Shown here: in pieces, positions 38,777 to 48,135 of the stretch
Position numbering within the stretch: the first letter of the stretch is position 1
Layout: each line of letters starts with the position of its first letter
Assembly: GCA_016703425.1 (NCBI GenBank)
Contig: JADJCA010000008.1
Span: 546,001 to 610,000, forward strand
Origin: Myxococcales bacterium
Lineage (GTDB): Bacteria > Myxococcota_A > Polyangia > Polyangiales > Polyangiaceae
Direction of reading: 5' to 3'
Length of the DNA stretch: 64,000 bases
Translations under genes and position numbers: made by a program
The notes under the pieces: generated by a model
The model's input: the letters and a program-made list of their open reading frames with translations, nothing else
What the model was told of the DNA's origin: nothing
Database searches by the model: none

Positions 38777-39841
38777 TCACCGGGGCCAAGAGCCCATGGC
38801 CGAGAGCCGCTCCTCCCACGCGGCCTCGAGGGCGACCTTGGGCAAGGCGAAGGGGCGCGAGCGTGCGGTGTAATCGACGCTCCAAAGCGGATCGGTCGCG
38901 AAGCAAGCGCTCGGGGGATCTACGGCGCGAAGCTTCTCGTGAGCGCTATCAAGGTCGCGCCGTGGGACGGGCAGCCCGTCCCGCTGGCGCCCGGAAATCT
39001 CTGAGAGCGCCTTCACGGCCGGTAACGCCTGCGCTGCGAGCCCCCCACAACGAGCCGCGACACGCGCAAGCACCGCAGACACCGCCTCGCCTCGCGCGCG
39101 ATGACACTGGGCCGCGGCCCACAGCTCGTGGGGCTTCGCCCACTCGAGCGTAGGGGCCCCGGAACAGGCTTCCACGATCGCTTGGGTGAGCGACGCACCT
39201 CTTTCGAGCTCATAGCGTGCGTCTAGAAACACGGATGCTTCGAGCCCCGTCAGCGTGCGCGCGCCATGACCACCGTAGGGAAGTTGTTCCTGCCAGCGAA
39301 GGTCCGGGAGACGAAACGAGAGCCGGTATCGATTCGGGCCAGCCGCCTCGACACTCTTCCATGAGCACGACTCTTTGGTCGGGTCGACGAGGGCGGCGAA
39401 GAACTGACGCCCCTGAAGGGGCGCTGGCTCTGCAAGTGGAGCCGGCTCTAGGCGGTCGCCGTACTTGGCGAACGTGAGGGGAACAGACTTTCCTGGCGCT
39501 GGCGGTAAAACCAACAGCTCCTCGGGCTGCGCATTCATCAACGCGAGCGGATCAGAGATAACGGCAGCGCCAGCGCCCGGCTCAAACACGACGCGAAACA
39601 GCGCCGCGTCCTTGTCTGGCACGACGCCAACGGCGCCCCCCTCCGTCCAGACGCATCGCCGATAGAGACGCTCCCCGATGCGCTGACGTTGATCGATGCG
39701 ATCGCACGGCGATGCGCTTGGGCTCGGCGAACACGCGGGGCACTTGGCTTCGACACGAGAGGCGCCGTCGGTGCGCCCACACGCAAGAACCAGCGTGAAC
39801 CAAAGCAGGGTTGTGCCTCGCACTGCACGAAGGTTTGGCAC
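38777..39841 (-). CDS. hypothetical lipoprotein
   Basis: From a GTG start, 354 residues with signal ending FTLVLACGR. The mature region has several Cys but no domain I recognise (LFRVVFEPGAGAAVIS, RYRLSFRLPDLRWQ). A lipoprotein of unknown function. Confidence 0.65.
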   Translation of the reverse strand: MPNLRAVRGTTLLWFTLVLACGRTDGASRVEAKCPACSPSPSASPCDRIDQRQRIGERLYRRCVWTEGGAVGVVPDKDAALFRVVFEPGAGAAVISDPLALMNAQPEELLVLPPAPGKSVPLTFAKYGDRLEPAPLAEPAPLQGRQFFAALVDPTKESCSWKSVEAAGPNRYRLSFRLPDLRWQEQLPYGGHGARTLTGLEASVFLDARYELERGASLTQAIVEACSGAPTLEWAKPHELWAAAQCHRARGEAVSAVLARVAARCGGLAAQALPAVKALSEISGRQRDGLPVPRRDLDSAHEKLRAVDPPSACFATDPLWSVDYTARSRPFALPKVALEAAWEERLSAMGSWPR

Positions 39842-40074
39842 AAGCTCCGGCGACCGTCGAGATCGCGCGGCCTGGGCACGCGGAGGCCGCCTGGCCTTTT
39901 CGCGATGCGCGCCCTTGCTTGCTACGAAACCTACGTAGCCTTGGGCAACGACCTATGTCGAGCGGCCCAGCCTGGCTGGGGTGCTCGAGGGGAGCGTCCG
40001 GGCTCCCCTCGAACGCGGCGCCGCTCCTTTGGAGCGCGTCCGCACGAAGTGCGGAGGCATTAGCGGCGCCCTAG
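39842..40074. repeat. intergenic stretch with three stacked hairpins
   Basis: Three inverted repeats are packed here: an 11-bp stem with 6-base loop at 39985-40012, a 6-bp stem at 40022-40036 and a 7-bp stem at 40039-40055. An outer stem also pairs 40017-40024 with 40063-40070. They lie just downstream (3') of the serine tRNA. No T-run follows, so a Rho-independent terminator is not proven. Confidence 0.6.
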
Positions 40075-40161
40075 CGGAGAGAAGGGGATTCGAACCCCTG
40101 GTACCCTTGCGGGTACACCTGATTTCGAATCAGGCACCTTCGGCCGCTCGGTCATCTCTCC
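40075..40161 (-). tRNA. tRNA-Ser(CGA)
   Basis: 87-base gene on the minus strand with acceptor GGAGAGA/TCTCTCC, D-arm beginning GACCGAG, anticodon stem-loop CCTGATTCGAAATCAGG (anticodon CGA), the long variable arm of serine tRNAs and T-arm GGTTCGAATCC. The 3' CCA is not encoded. Confidence 0.93.
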
Positions 40162-40291
40162 GCCGCGGAATTGACCGAGTTTTTGTCGCGGTGTCAAGCG
40201 CCTACGACGCGAACGGAGGACGCCAAACGTGAATCGCCCCACGGACCGATTCGGCGCGTGGGGCGAAGGCTTGGTCGCAGAGCCTGTCTAG

Positions 40292-40378
40292 CGGAGAGAG
40301 AGAGATTCGAACTCTCGGTACCCTTGCGAGTACACATGATTTCCAATCATGCACCTTCGGCCACTCGGTCATCTCTCC
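40292..40378 (-). tRNA. tRNA-Ser(GGA)
   Basis: 87-base gene on the minus strand, related to the preceding tRNA: the same acceptor, anticodon stem-loop CATGATTGGAAATCATG (anticodon GGA), long variable arm and T-arm AGTTCGAATCT. Genes are 130 bases apart. The 3' CCA is not encoded. Confidence 0.93.
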
Positions 40379-40455
40379 AACGCGCGGCCTAAACCGCGCG
40401 TGCCGACGAGGGTCTTATCACATCTTTTCGCCGCGATCGCGCTGACTTCAACCGC

Positions 40456-40893
40456 TCAGCCGTTGCCGGCGTCGGCCGGCGGCAGTCCGTAGAGCACGCC
40501 GCTCGCGCCCGAGTCGGGCGCGTCCGACCCTGCATCGACCGGGGCGCCGTAGAGCGGCGCGATGCCGCCATCGCCGTTGCCGCTGTCGCCGCCGCCCCCG
40601 GCGTCCGTCACCGGAGCGCCGTAGAGGGGAACGGCATTTCCGCCATCGGCGACGCCTGCGTCGGTCTTCCCCGCATCCGAGGCGGAAGATGACGTGTCGT
40701 CTGACGAGCACGCGGCCACAGCCAGCGAAGCCGTGAAGGCGTAGGCGGCCGCGCGACTCAAGCGGCCCGTCGCGCCGGGGATCACGCGCTTCGCGAGGTC
40801 GGCGGGGAGGGCGCTCGCGCAAAACGGACATGCGGTTTCAGCGATGGCCACGTGGCGCGCGCAAGCGGGGCAAGGAACGAGGGGAAGCGTCAT
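40456..40893 (-). CDS. zinc-ribbon lipoprotein-like protein with repeated LYGAP motifs
   Basis: The 145-residue protein has an N-terminal four-Cys zinc ribbon (CPACARH, CPFCASA), a hydrophobic segment (AAAYAFTASLAVAACSS) and a linker in which PLYGAPV occurs twice, with a third, degenerate copy (LYGLPPA) near the end, embedded in Asp/Gly-rich spacers. The ribbon is cytoplasmic and the tail is probably outside. Unknown function. Confidence 0.65.
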   Translation of the reverse strand: MTLPLVPCPACARHVAIAETACPFCASALPADLAKRVIPGATGRLSRAAAYAFTASLAVAACSSDDTSSSASDAGKTDAGVADGGNAVPLYGAPVTDAGGGGDSGNGDGGIAPLYGAPVDAGSDAPDSGASGVLYGLPPADAGNG

Positions 40894-40992
40894 GGGCCTC
40901 AGGTTAGCGGGGAACGCCCGTCGCGCCGCCGCGAAAACCGCGAGCCCCCGACGGTTGCTCCGCTCATGTGCGTGACATGGCGACGTCTCGGC

Positions 40993-43260
40993 TCATCGCC
41001 CCCACGCCCGCAAGGCCGCTTGGAGCGTCGCGTCAACGGCCACCGGCTCGCGCTGAGCACCCGCGGCGCTCTCCGAATGTTTAAGGGCCGCGAGCCGCTT
41101 TTCCATCATCGAGAGCGCCAGCGGATGCGTGGGACGGACGTCGGTCGTGCACAGGGGTTCGAGCGAGATGTCGCATAGCGACTGCCGTCGATCGGTTGCG
41201 TCGAGCAGGAAGCTCCCCCACCGCAGCGAGTGGCGACCCAAGACCGTCGCGAGCCGCGCGCGCCCGAGCGTCGTGAGCGGTGTCTGCGCCACGTCCCAAA
41301 GGTCGTGGCCCTCGAAGGCACGCGGCGCCGCGAGTCCAAGCGCCCCCAAGAGCGTCTTGGCCACGTCGACGTCGGCCGTCGCGCTCGCCACGGTTTGGCC
41401 GGCGGCAAATTGGCCAGGGGCTCGCACGATGAGCGGCGTCGTGAGAAGCATCTCGGTCGGGGCTTCGCCGTCACCGAAGGGGACCGGCGCCGCGCTGTTG
41501 ACGCCCACGTCGCTGGTCACCATCACGAGCGAGCGATCGCCTCGACCCGTGTCTCTAAGGGCCACGAGAAGCCGGGCGAGGGCGCGATCTTGCTCCACCA
41601 CGGCCGCCGCATGGAGCGCGAAGGCGCGCGTGCGATCGGCGTCGCTGAACCGAAGCTGCGGCGGCACACGCCGCGCTTTCGACATGAGCTCGGCCGCGTG
41701 TTTCGGGTCGAGACCGCCGGTGTACACCTCCGGCGGCATGCGCTTCTGTTCGTCGGCGGTCGCGCCCCAAGGAGGATGACCACCGCGCGCGTGAATGACG
41801 AGGAGCGCTCGCTCTCCCTTTCGAGCCTTCAGCCACTGAATCGCGTCGTCGAAGGGCTTGACGCCGCTGGCGTCGGCTTCCGGCGCACTCGGCGAGTACG
41901 TCTCCCAGGAGCGGTCGAAGCCAAACGGCGCCGAGGTCATCGGGTTGCCGGAGAACAAGGCCGTGACGACCCCAGCCTGGCGCGCCGCGTCGGCCACCGT
42001 GGTGACGGACGCCGGCAATCTCGCATCACCATCCTCCATGCGAATCGAGCGAGGGCCGCGGCCCGTCAGCATCGCCGCCACCGTGGCCGAAGCAAGCGTG
42101 CTCCCCACGCGATGCGACGCGAAGGACGTCCCTTCGCGCGCCAACTGAGAAAACCCCTCGGTGCCGAGGGTGCCGCCAAAGGCCGCGAGGCTTCTGGGGT
42201 CGACGGTGCCGAAGACCACAAGCACGGCCGTTTGCAGAGCGGCGCGCGGCGGCGTCGCCTCTCGCGGGCGGAGCGTGATGCGCGGCTCGCCGAGGAGAGC
42301 GCGCGCGCCCTTGGCCGCCTTGACGACGGCGAGCTCGATGGCGCCGAGCGTGCCGCCGGCGACGTGAGGGTCGAGGGAAAACGCTTGTCGGCTCGGATGG
42401 GTCGCCGACCCTTGCACCTTGCCCAGGAGTACCGGCGACGCGCGGTCGCGCTGGAGACGAACCTCGACCTCTACGTCGCCGCCGCCTTCCGCCGCGACCT
42501 CGACTTCGATCTGGCTCGCCGCCGGGAGGAAGCCCGTGCACCGGGCGTAGCCGCCGTTCTTGAGCGCCATGGCCTTTCGCATGGTGCCTGCGAAGGAGCG
42601 ATCCACGATCACGTCGCGCGCCGTAGGGGCAGCGAAGTGCTTGTCCACCTCTCCAGCGGTCACGTGAATCCAATCGACCTCCGCCATCGCGTCACGCTCC
42701 GCTTTCGGCGGCGTGGCAAAGCGCACGGTGAGGTCGTTGAGACCGGCGTTGAGCAGCGTCGATGTTCCCCGCACGTCGGCGACCTGAATCGCTCCGCGCT
42801 CCAGCTTTGCGGAACCGAGCGGCTTGCCGTTCAGGTAGACGCTCGCGCTCTTTGCGGCGGCGCCTCGCCACCGAATCGCCACGGCGCTCGGCTCCACGAG
42901 CGCGCGCTCTTCGTCGGCGCTCACGAAGAACTGCGCCACGATGACTTTGTCGCGGATGCGCGCGAAGGTCGCGCCCTCCCGCTCAATGCGCTCCGGCGCA
43001 AGGTCTTCAAGGAAGGCGCCGCGCAAGGTGAGCCCCGGCTCACCGAAGTCCAGCAAGGGACCGCGATCGCCGAACGAGCAATCGGTCGTGCGCACGAGGT
43101 CGGCGTAGATGACGCGCGGCGCCTCGGCGGGCGACGCGCCGACGTTTGCGGCCGCGTCGCGACGAGCGGGGCCCGCGTCGGGCAACGCGTCGCCACGACA
43201 GGCCACGAGCGCGCACGCCGTGAGGAGGCTCGGTAGAGCCGCGTTCGTGGGCTTCATCAT
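40993..43260 (-). CDS. sulfatase-like protein (alkaline phosphatase superfamily), degenerate
   Basis: A 755-residue lipoprotein (signal ending CALVACRGD). About the last 420 residues follow the sulfatase fold: VLVVFGTVDPRSLAAFG, FASHRVGSTLASATVAAMLTGRG and RSLVMVTSDVGVNSA. At the place where active sulfatases have C/S-x-P-x-R the sequence reads ASATV, so the formylglycine Cys/Ser nucleophile and Arg are missing. Several metal ligands also differ. The N-terminal 330 residues are beta-rich and unassigned. A non-hydrolytic or binding function is more likely than desulfation. Confidence 0.75.
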   Translation of the reverse strand: MMKPTNAALPSLLTACALVACRGDALPDAGPARRDAAANVGASPAEAPRVIYADLVRTTDCSFGDRGPLLDFGEPGLTLRGAFLEDLAPERIEREGATFARIRDKVIVAQFFVSADEERALVEPSAVAIRWRGAAAKSASVYLNGKPLGSAKLERGAIQVADVRGTSTLLNAGLNDLTVRFATPPKAERDAMAEVDWIHVTAGEVDKHFAAPTARDVIVDRSFAGTMRKAMALKNGGYARCTGFLPAASQIEVEVAAEGGGDVEVEVRLQRDRASPVLLGKVQGSATHPSRQAFSLDPHVAGGTLGAIELAVVKAAKGARALLGEPRITLRPREATPPRAALQTAVLVVFGTVDPRSLAAFGGTLGTEGFSQLAREGTSFASHRVGSTLASATVAAMLTGRGPRSIRMEDGDARLPASVTTVADAARQAGVVTALFSGNPMTSAPFGFDRSWETYSPSAPEADASGVKPFDDAIQWLKARKGERALLVIHARGGHPPWGATADEQKRMPPEVYTGGLDPKHAAELMSKARRVPPQLRFSDADRTRAFALHAAAVVEQDRALARLLVALRDTGRGDRSLVMVTSDVGVNSAAPVPFGDGEAPTEMLLTTPLIVRAPGQFAAGQTVASATADVDVAKTLLGALGLAAPRAFEGHDLWDVAQTPLTTLGRARLATVLGRHSLRWGSFLLDATDRRQSLCDISLEPLCTTDVRPTHPLALSMMEKRLAALKHSESAAGAQREPVAVDATLQAALRAWGR

Positions 43261-43299
43261 CGGCGTGGCACGGGGAGCATTCGGCCGCGACCGGAGACG

Positions 43300-45792
43300 C
43301 TACGAGGCGTTGCCGGCCCCGCCCGGGGGCTCGCTCCGTTTGATGAGGGGCAGCGGCAAGGAGCGCGATTCCTCTTCGAGCTTCGCGCGGAGCACGTCGG
43401 CCGCTGGCGATGATGGCGTCACGACGCGCGCCTCGTAGACGGTATCAAGCTCGGTCGCCGGCTCCTTGCGATGCAAGACAGCAGGGTCACCGGGCTCGCG
43501 AAGCTCGCGCATCACGGCGTCGGCGAGTGACGGCGGCAGCTCGTCGTCGGCGTCGACGACGGGCCGCCTGAGTTCGGGCCTCACGGAGGCGCGGGGCGGC
43601 GCCATGGAGGGCGCCTTGGGCGCGAGCGAGCGGCGAGGGAGCCCCTGCAACGCGGCGTGAACGGCCTCCACCGACGGCCCGAGGAGGTCTTCGCCCTCGA
43701 CGCCTCGAACGCCCTTGACGACGCCCCTCACGGCGAGATCGACGAGCACGTCCTCGAGGAGCCACGGGTCGATCTCGCCCGCCAACAAGAGCTCCCGCGG
43801 TGACTCACCGGCCGCGATGCGTTCGATGAGCAAACGGGCTGGGGCCGGCGTGACCCTCAGGTACCCCTCCATCATGGTGAGGTCGAGCTGCACCCGATCG
43901 ACGAAGATGGTCCGCGCGCCGGCGAGTGCGTGAGCCGCCCCGCGCGCCGTCGCGACGGGCTTCGCCAGGAGCGACGCGAGCGTCCCTTGAAGTTCACCGG
44001 TGGCCGGCCCCTCATGCGGCGCGACGACGAACCAACCAGCCGACGCGCCGAGCATCGACGCGATGACGCGTTCGCCGCGTTCGAAGCTGCCGTCGCCGCC
44101 GGTGCGCGTCACCCGGCGCGGCGCGCCGTCGTGGATGTCGACCTCGTAGAGGAAGCAAGCGTCGCGTATGGATACGCGGGAGCGAGGTCGCTGCTGGCAG
44201 ACGATCTCGAGGAGCGAACGGACGGTGATGCCGTCGAGGCGACCGCGAACCTCGGCCCCGCCGCGAAGACGTTGCTCGACGCGCGACTTGGCCCAGAGCG
44301 CCTCGCGCACGCGCGCGATGACAGCTCGCGCGTCGCTCTCCTTGCGTAGGTAGGCGGAGGCGCTCACGCCGAGCTCGCGCACACGCTGGAGCAGATCCTC
44401 TTTCCACGAAAGGAGGATGATCGGCACGTCGCGGAGCGCGACGTCGCGCTTCAAGGCGCGCGAGAGGGCAAAGCCGTCGAGGCCAGGCATGAGGATGTCG
44501 CTCACGACGAGATCGGGCGCGATGCGAAACGCCATGTCGAGGGCCGTTTGGCCGTCGAGAGCTTCATGCACAATGCACCCGTTCGTCCGAAGCAGATCGG
44601 AGATGAACCAGGTCACGCCGGGGTCGTCGTCGGCGACGATGACCTTGCGACCTTCGAGCTGGACGTCGACGGCGGCGCCGCGTCCGCGCGAGCGCTCCGC
44701 CGCTGGGACCTCGGCGTGAAGCCAGGGCGCCAAGGTCAACGCGCCTTCGGGCCCCGTCGCAGTCATCCGCACGGCGCCGTCGCTTCGTGTGGCAACGATC
44801 TCGCGAATCCTCGCGATGGCGCCCCACATGGCGCCGTAGATCTCGGCGCCATCGCCGAAGGCCACGGAGCGCTTGAGCGATGCCGCATCGACGCCATCTA
44901 AGAGGGCACGACGCAGGTCGTTGCCGAGGCGCTCACTGAGCTCCTCCAGGCTGAGGCTCCCGAGCGTCACGCGCGGTGGGGCGCCGCTACGTTGCTCGGC
45001 GATTTCGGTGCACGCCTGCACAACCGCCGAGGGAGCGACGGGCTTCGACAACACGCGCGTGACGCCGAGGGCGACGTAGCGGCCCGCGTGCTCGCTCGCC
45101 GGGGCAACGAGGACCACGATAGGAATCGGTTCGGTCACCGGATCGTCGAGCAGCGCCTCGACGAGCTCAGCGCCGGCCGCCTTGTCACCATCGAGAACGA
45201 TGACGTCGGGCAAGATCGAGCGCGCGAGCTCGAAGGCGAGCTGCTCGTCGTCGGTGCGTTCGCAGTCGAACTGGGCGCTCTCTTCCGGCAGTTCCGCGAG
45301 CGCCGCGGCGAGGTCTTCGTCGCCTATCACGAGGGCCGTATGGCGCGCGGCGCGCGGCGGCTCGCTCGCCGAACCCATGCGCGACGCTGGGTCGGCCCAT
45401 GCCAGCGCCGGGAGGTCGTCCAAGAGCTTCGCCAGTGCTTCGACGTCGGGCGCCGTGGCCCGCCCCGCGGTCCCGGCCCGCTCCAAAATCGACTCCGCTT
45501 CGCTGAGCGCGTTGGCGAGGGCTTCGAAGCGCAGGAGCCGCGAGCCAGCGCCGAGCGCGTGGAGCTTGCGCCGAAGGTCATCGCGAGGCGCGCGCGCCGC
45601 CGGGTCCCGTTCGACGCCGCTCAAGACGACGCGTGCGTCGGCGACCTTTCGACCGAGGCTCGCGACGAAATCAGCGCGCGCCCCACCCAGTCGGCCACTT
45701 TTGCCATGGGCCCGTATCGCGTCCGTCGAGTCCGTCGTTCCGACGGCGTCGGTCGAGGCGGTCCCCTTCCCTTCGGTGCTTTCCCCAGTCAT
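43300..45792 (-). CDS. multi-receiver response regulator with DUF4388-like domain
   Basis: From the ATG at 45792, 830 residues. Residues about 40-130 are helical; about 151-265 form a receiver-like fold (HTALVIGDED, DVIVLDGD); about 380-500 form a second receiver with VADDDPG, VVSDILMPG (Asp432 phosphoacceptor) and LLSWKE. Residues about 510-650 match DUF4388 (RGRLDGITVRSLLEIVC), seen in myxobacterial signalling proteins. No DNA-binding domain is visible. The output is probably protein-protein. Confidence 0.85.
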   Translation of the reverse strand: MTGESTEGKGTASTDAVGTTDSTDAIRAHGKSGRLGGARADFVASLGRKVADARVVLSGVERDPAARAPRDDLRRKLHALGAGSRLLRFEALANALSEAESILERAGTAGRATAPDVEALAKLLDDLPALAWADPASRMGSASEPPRAARHTALVIGDEDLAAALAELPEESAQFDCERTDDEQLAFELARSILPDVIVLDGDKAAGAELVEALLDDPVTEPIPIVVLVAPASEHAGRYVALGVTRVLSKPVAPSAVVQACTEIAEQRSGAPPRVTLGSLSLEELSERLGNDLRRALLDGVDAASLKRSVAFGDGAEIYGAMWGAIARIREIVATRSDGAVRMTATGPEGALTLAPWLHAEVPAAERSRGRGAAVDVQLEGRKVIVADDDPGVTWFISDLLRTNGCIVHEALDGQTALDMAFRIAPDLVVSDILMPGLDGFALSRALKRDVALRDVPIILLSWKEDLLQRVRELGVSASAYLRKESDARAVIARVREALWAKSRVEQRLRGGAEVRGRLDGITVRSLLEIVCQQRPRSRVSIRDACFLYEVDIHDGAPRRVTRTGGDGSFERGERVIASMLGASAGWFVVAPHEGPATGELQGTLASLLAKPVATARGAAHALAGARTIFVDRVQLDLTMMEGYLRVTPAPARLLIERIAAGESPRELLLAGEIDPWLLEDVLVDLAVRGVVKGVRGVEGEDLLGPSVEAVHAALQGLPRRSLAPKAPSMAPPRASVRPELRRPVVDADDELPPSLADAVMRELREPGDPAVLHRKEPATELDTVYEARVVTPSSPAADVLRAKLEEESRSLPLPLIKRSEPPGGAGNAS

Positions 45793-45868
45793 CGCTAGCA
45801 CGTGACCTACCAGAGCCGCTTCGGGGCGGCTACTCTGCAGGGCCCGCGTCCCGCAGCCTCGCGCACGA

Positions 45869-47056
45869 ATGATCTCCCCCCGCGTCCGCCCCGCAACCCT
45901 AGGCGACCTCGACAATCTGCTGGCGATTCACGTCGGCGCTTTTCCCGACGGTCGGAGCGTCGCTGCCCGACAGCGCAACTTCGAGCAGAACCCGCTCGGT
46001 CCGCTGGCGTCACTCCGCGTCCTAGACGTTGGGGGCGAGGCGCTGGCCCACGCGTTCCTCTTCTCGCTTGTCACCTTCTTCCGCGGGCGCGCCGTCGCGA
46101 CCGCCGGCATCGCCTCGTTGGGCGTCGCGCCGCACGCCCGCGGGCGCGGCCTGGCAGCCTATTTGATGAGCGCCCTTGAAGACGAAGCGCGTCAGCGGGG
46201 CGATGTCCTCGCGCTGCTCCACCCCTTCCGGCAGGGCTTCTACCGGCGCCTCGGCTACGCGCCCGTCGCGCCGACGGTGCGCCTTGAGACGTCGCCGGCG
46301 GCGATCCCCGAAGACTGGGTGTCGGCGGCGCGAAGCGCGCCGCTGCGGGCCGCGACGGGCCGAGACCGCGCCTCCGTCGAGGCGTGTTACGTGCAGTATG
46401 CACATCAAAGCTCAGGGCTCTTCGAGAGACCGGAGCGCCTCTGGGAGCAGAAGCACCTCTGCGAGCGCCGGCATGTGGTGGTGCTGCCAGGGGGCGAGGG
46501 CGTGCGGGGTTATGCGGCCTTCACGCACGAGCAAAGGGAGCCCCACGCGGCCGTTCGGCTCGACGTCGAAGAGCTCGTCGCCATCGACGACGAATGCAAG
46601 CGGCTGCTCTTGGGCGCCCTCGGGTCTCAGCGTGATCAGGTGCGCCTCATGACACTCCCCGTCGCCGCCGACGATCCAACGGCTTGGGCCCTCGTCGATG
46701 CCGACCAGGGCGCCGAGGGCACGGCGCTCGTCGAACATCCCATCGGAACGCTCGCCGCCGGCCCGATGATCAAGATCTTGGATCTCCCACGGGCGTTGGA
46801 CGCCGCCGGAGCGCCGACGGCAGGCATCCTCGAGCTCGACGTAGGGGTCGGCGCTCCGCACCGCTGGGGAGCCGACGGCGTCGAGAAGCCGACTCGCCTG
46901 ACCACCACGCTGCCGCGGCTCGCGTCGCTCCTTTTCGGTGGGCTCGACGCGAGCGCCGCGACGCGGCTCGGATGGCTCGAGGGCTCGCACGGCGCCTCCG
47001 AGCTCCTCGAGGAGGTCACGCTCAAGCGCTCCTTCGAAGTGCTCGATCCTTTCTGA
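45869..47056 (+). CDS. GNAT acetyltransferase, Eis-like
   Basis: The 395-residue protein opens with an N-terminal GNAT domain (SLGVAPHARGRGLAAYLM, the acetyl-CoA loop) and HPFRQGFYRRLGYAPV, then a second GNAT-like and a C-terminal SCP2-like domain. It ends in FEVLDPF, as Eis proteins end in Phe, whose carboxylate takes part in catalysis. The family acetylates amines such as aminoglycosides or protein lysines. The actual substrate is unknown. Confidence 0.85.
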   Translation: MISPRVRPATLGDLDNLLAIHVGAFPDGRSVAARQRNFEQNPLGPLASLRVLDVGGEALAHAFLFSLVTFFRGRAVATAGIASLGVAPHARGRGLAAYLMSALEDEARQRGDVLALLHPFRQGFYRRLGYAPVAPTVRLETSPAAIPEDWVSAARSAPLRAATGRDRASVEACYVQYAHQSSGLFERPERLWEQKHLCERRHVVVLPGGEGVRGYAAFTHEQREPHAAVRLDVEELVAIDDECKRLLLGALGSQRDQVRLMTLPVAADDPTAWALVDADQGAEGTALVEHPIGTLAAGPMIKILDLPRALDAAGAPTAGILELDVGVGAPHRWGADGVEKPTRLTTTLPRLASLLFGGLDASAATRLGWLEGSHGASELLEEVTLKRSFEVLDPF

Positions 47057-47068
47057 TACCGTTCTGCC

Positions 47069-47830
47069 GTGGACCGGCAAGACAGCGGCGCAGAGCGGCG
47101 AGTGGCCCGGGCGCCCCTGATCGAGCTGGGCACGGCCCTGACTTGCGGGTTCTTCGCGGCGCTCCTCGGCGCCGGCCCCGCCGCGCTTCGCCTCGAGGGT
47201 GCCCGCCTCGGTTGGTGGCTCATGGCCGCCATCGCAACGCCCATCACAGTCCTCGCCATTCTGATCCTGCGCGAAGCCCACGAAGGCCTGCGCGCGATGA
47301 CCGGCGGGAACTGGTCCAGCGTGCGCGCCTTCGTGAGCGCCGTCTTCGTGATCTGGGCGCCCGCGGCCTTCGCCTTGGCGGCGACCTTGGGGGCGACGAC
47401 GCATCACAGGCCTCTCGGCGGGGTTACCTTCGCGCTCGCGGCCCTGGCGCTCTTCGCGTTCGCGGCCCTCGTCGCGAGGCGCCTCGTTGCATTTCATGTT
47501 GCACTGCACGACACCTCTCGCGCGCTCCACAACGCCGCCGGCGCGGTCCTCCACGCGGTCGCGCTCGTGCTCCTCTTCGCAGGCGTGCGCCTCCTGCACG
47601 ACAAGCTCTCGGCGACCGCCGCGTCGTTGTTCATCGACGTGACGGCGCTTACGCTCGCATCGGCCTTGGGTGCGCGTCACGAGCTCAGCCGCTCGCGTCG
47701 GCTCGCGGTTCTGTCGCCGCCGCTCCTGGTCGTCATCGCCGTCCTGCTCGTGGCCACGCCACGCGACACCCGGACCTTGGTGACCGCCCGCTCGCCCACC
47801 TTCGCTCCGCTGCTCGGACTAGTCCCCTGA
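47069..47830 (+). CDS. multi-pass membrane protein of unknown function
   Basis: From a GTG start (12 bases after the acetyltransferase), 253 residues with about six hydrophobic segments (TALTCGFFAALLGAGPAAL, WWLMAAIATPITVLAILIL, AFVSAVFVIWAPAAFALAA, VTFALAALALFAFAALVA, AVLHAVALVLLFAGV, PPLLVVIAVLLVA). No motif suggests a transporter or enzyme. The last segments and a short polar tail end the protein. Confidence 0.68.
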   Translation: MDRQDSGAERRVARAPLIELGTALTCGFFAALLGAGPAALRLEGARLGWWLMAAIATPITVLAILILREAHEGLRAMTGGNWSSVRAFVSAVFVIWAPAAFALAATLGATTHHRPLGGVTFALAALALFAFAALVARRLVAFHVALHDTSRALHNAAGAVLHAVALVLLFAGVRLLHDKLSATAASLFIDVTALTLASALGARHELSRSRRLAVLSPPLLVVIAVLLVATPRDTRTLVTARSPTFAPLLGLVP

Positions 47831-48135
47831 GCCCCTGACCCACCGGCCCCCGGCAGCGAACTCCCGAGCGCCCTCGCGCGCGCCTTGGCCGACGTGAACG
47901 TGCTCCTGCCCCGTTGACGTCGCCCGACGCCTCCTTACCTTCAGGCCCATGCCCGACGCGTCGCCTGACTGCCTTGGGGGGAAATGCCCCACCCGAGCCC
48001 AAGCGCGCCTGGCACCGCGACGCGACACATCAATCGAGCTACGCTCCCTCCTGGTCGTTAGGACGGACCTCGCGGTCCCGAGCCGGCCCCTCACGCGGAC
48101 CGCTCGCCCCTCGCTCGCTCACGGCTGACGGACGC
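47831..48135. other. 305-base intergenic gap
   Basis: Nothing convincing is seen: no RNA, repeat or gene with coding character. It may hold the promoter of the peptidase-like gene that follows. Confidence 0.45.

Noticed and set aside
40075..40378. Two serine tRNAs as attachment sites for an integrated element
   Set aside because: No integrase gene or direct duplication of the tRNA 3' end was seen; the two genes have different anticodons and simply form a tRNA pair.
40171..40392. Small plus-strand frames across the tRNA region
   Set aside because: They are antisense to a clearly folded tRNA and the spacing between tRNAs; no protein signature is visible.
41230..43236. Long plus-strand frame across the sulfatase gene
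   Set aside because: It is antisense to a gene with clear sulfatase motifs and has no recognisable domain.
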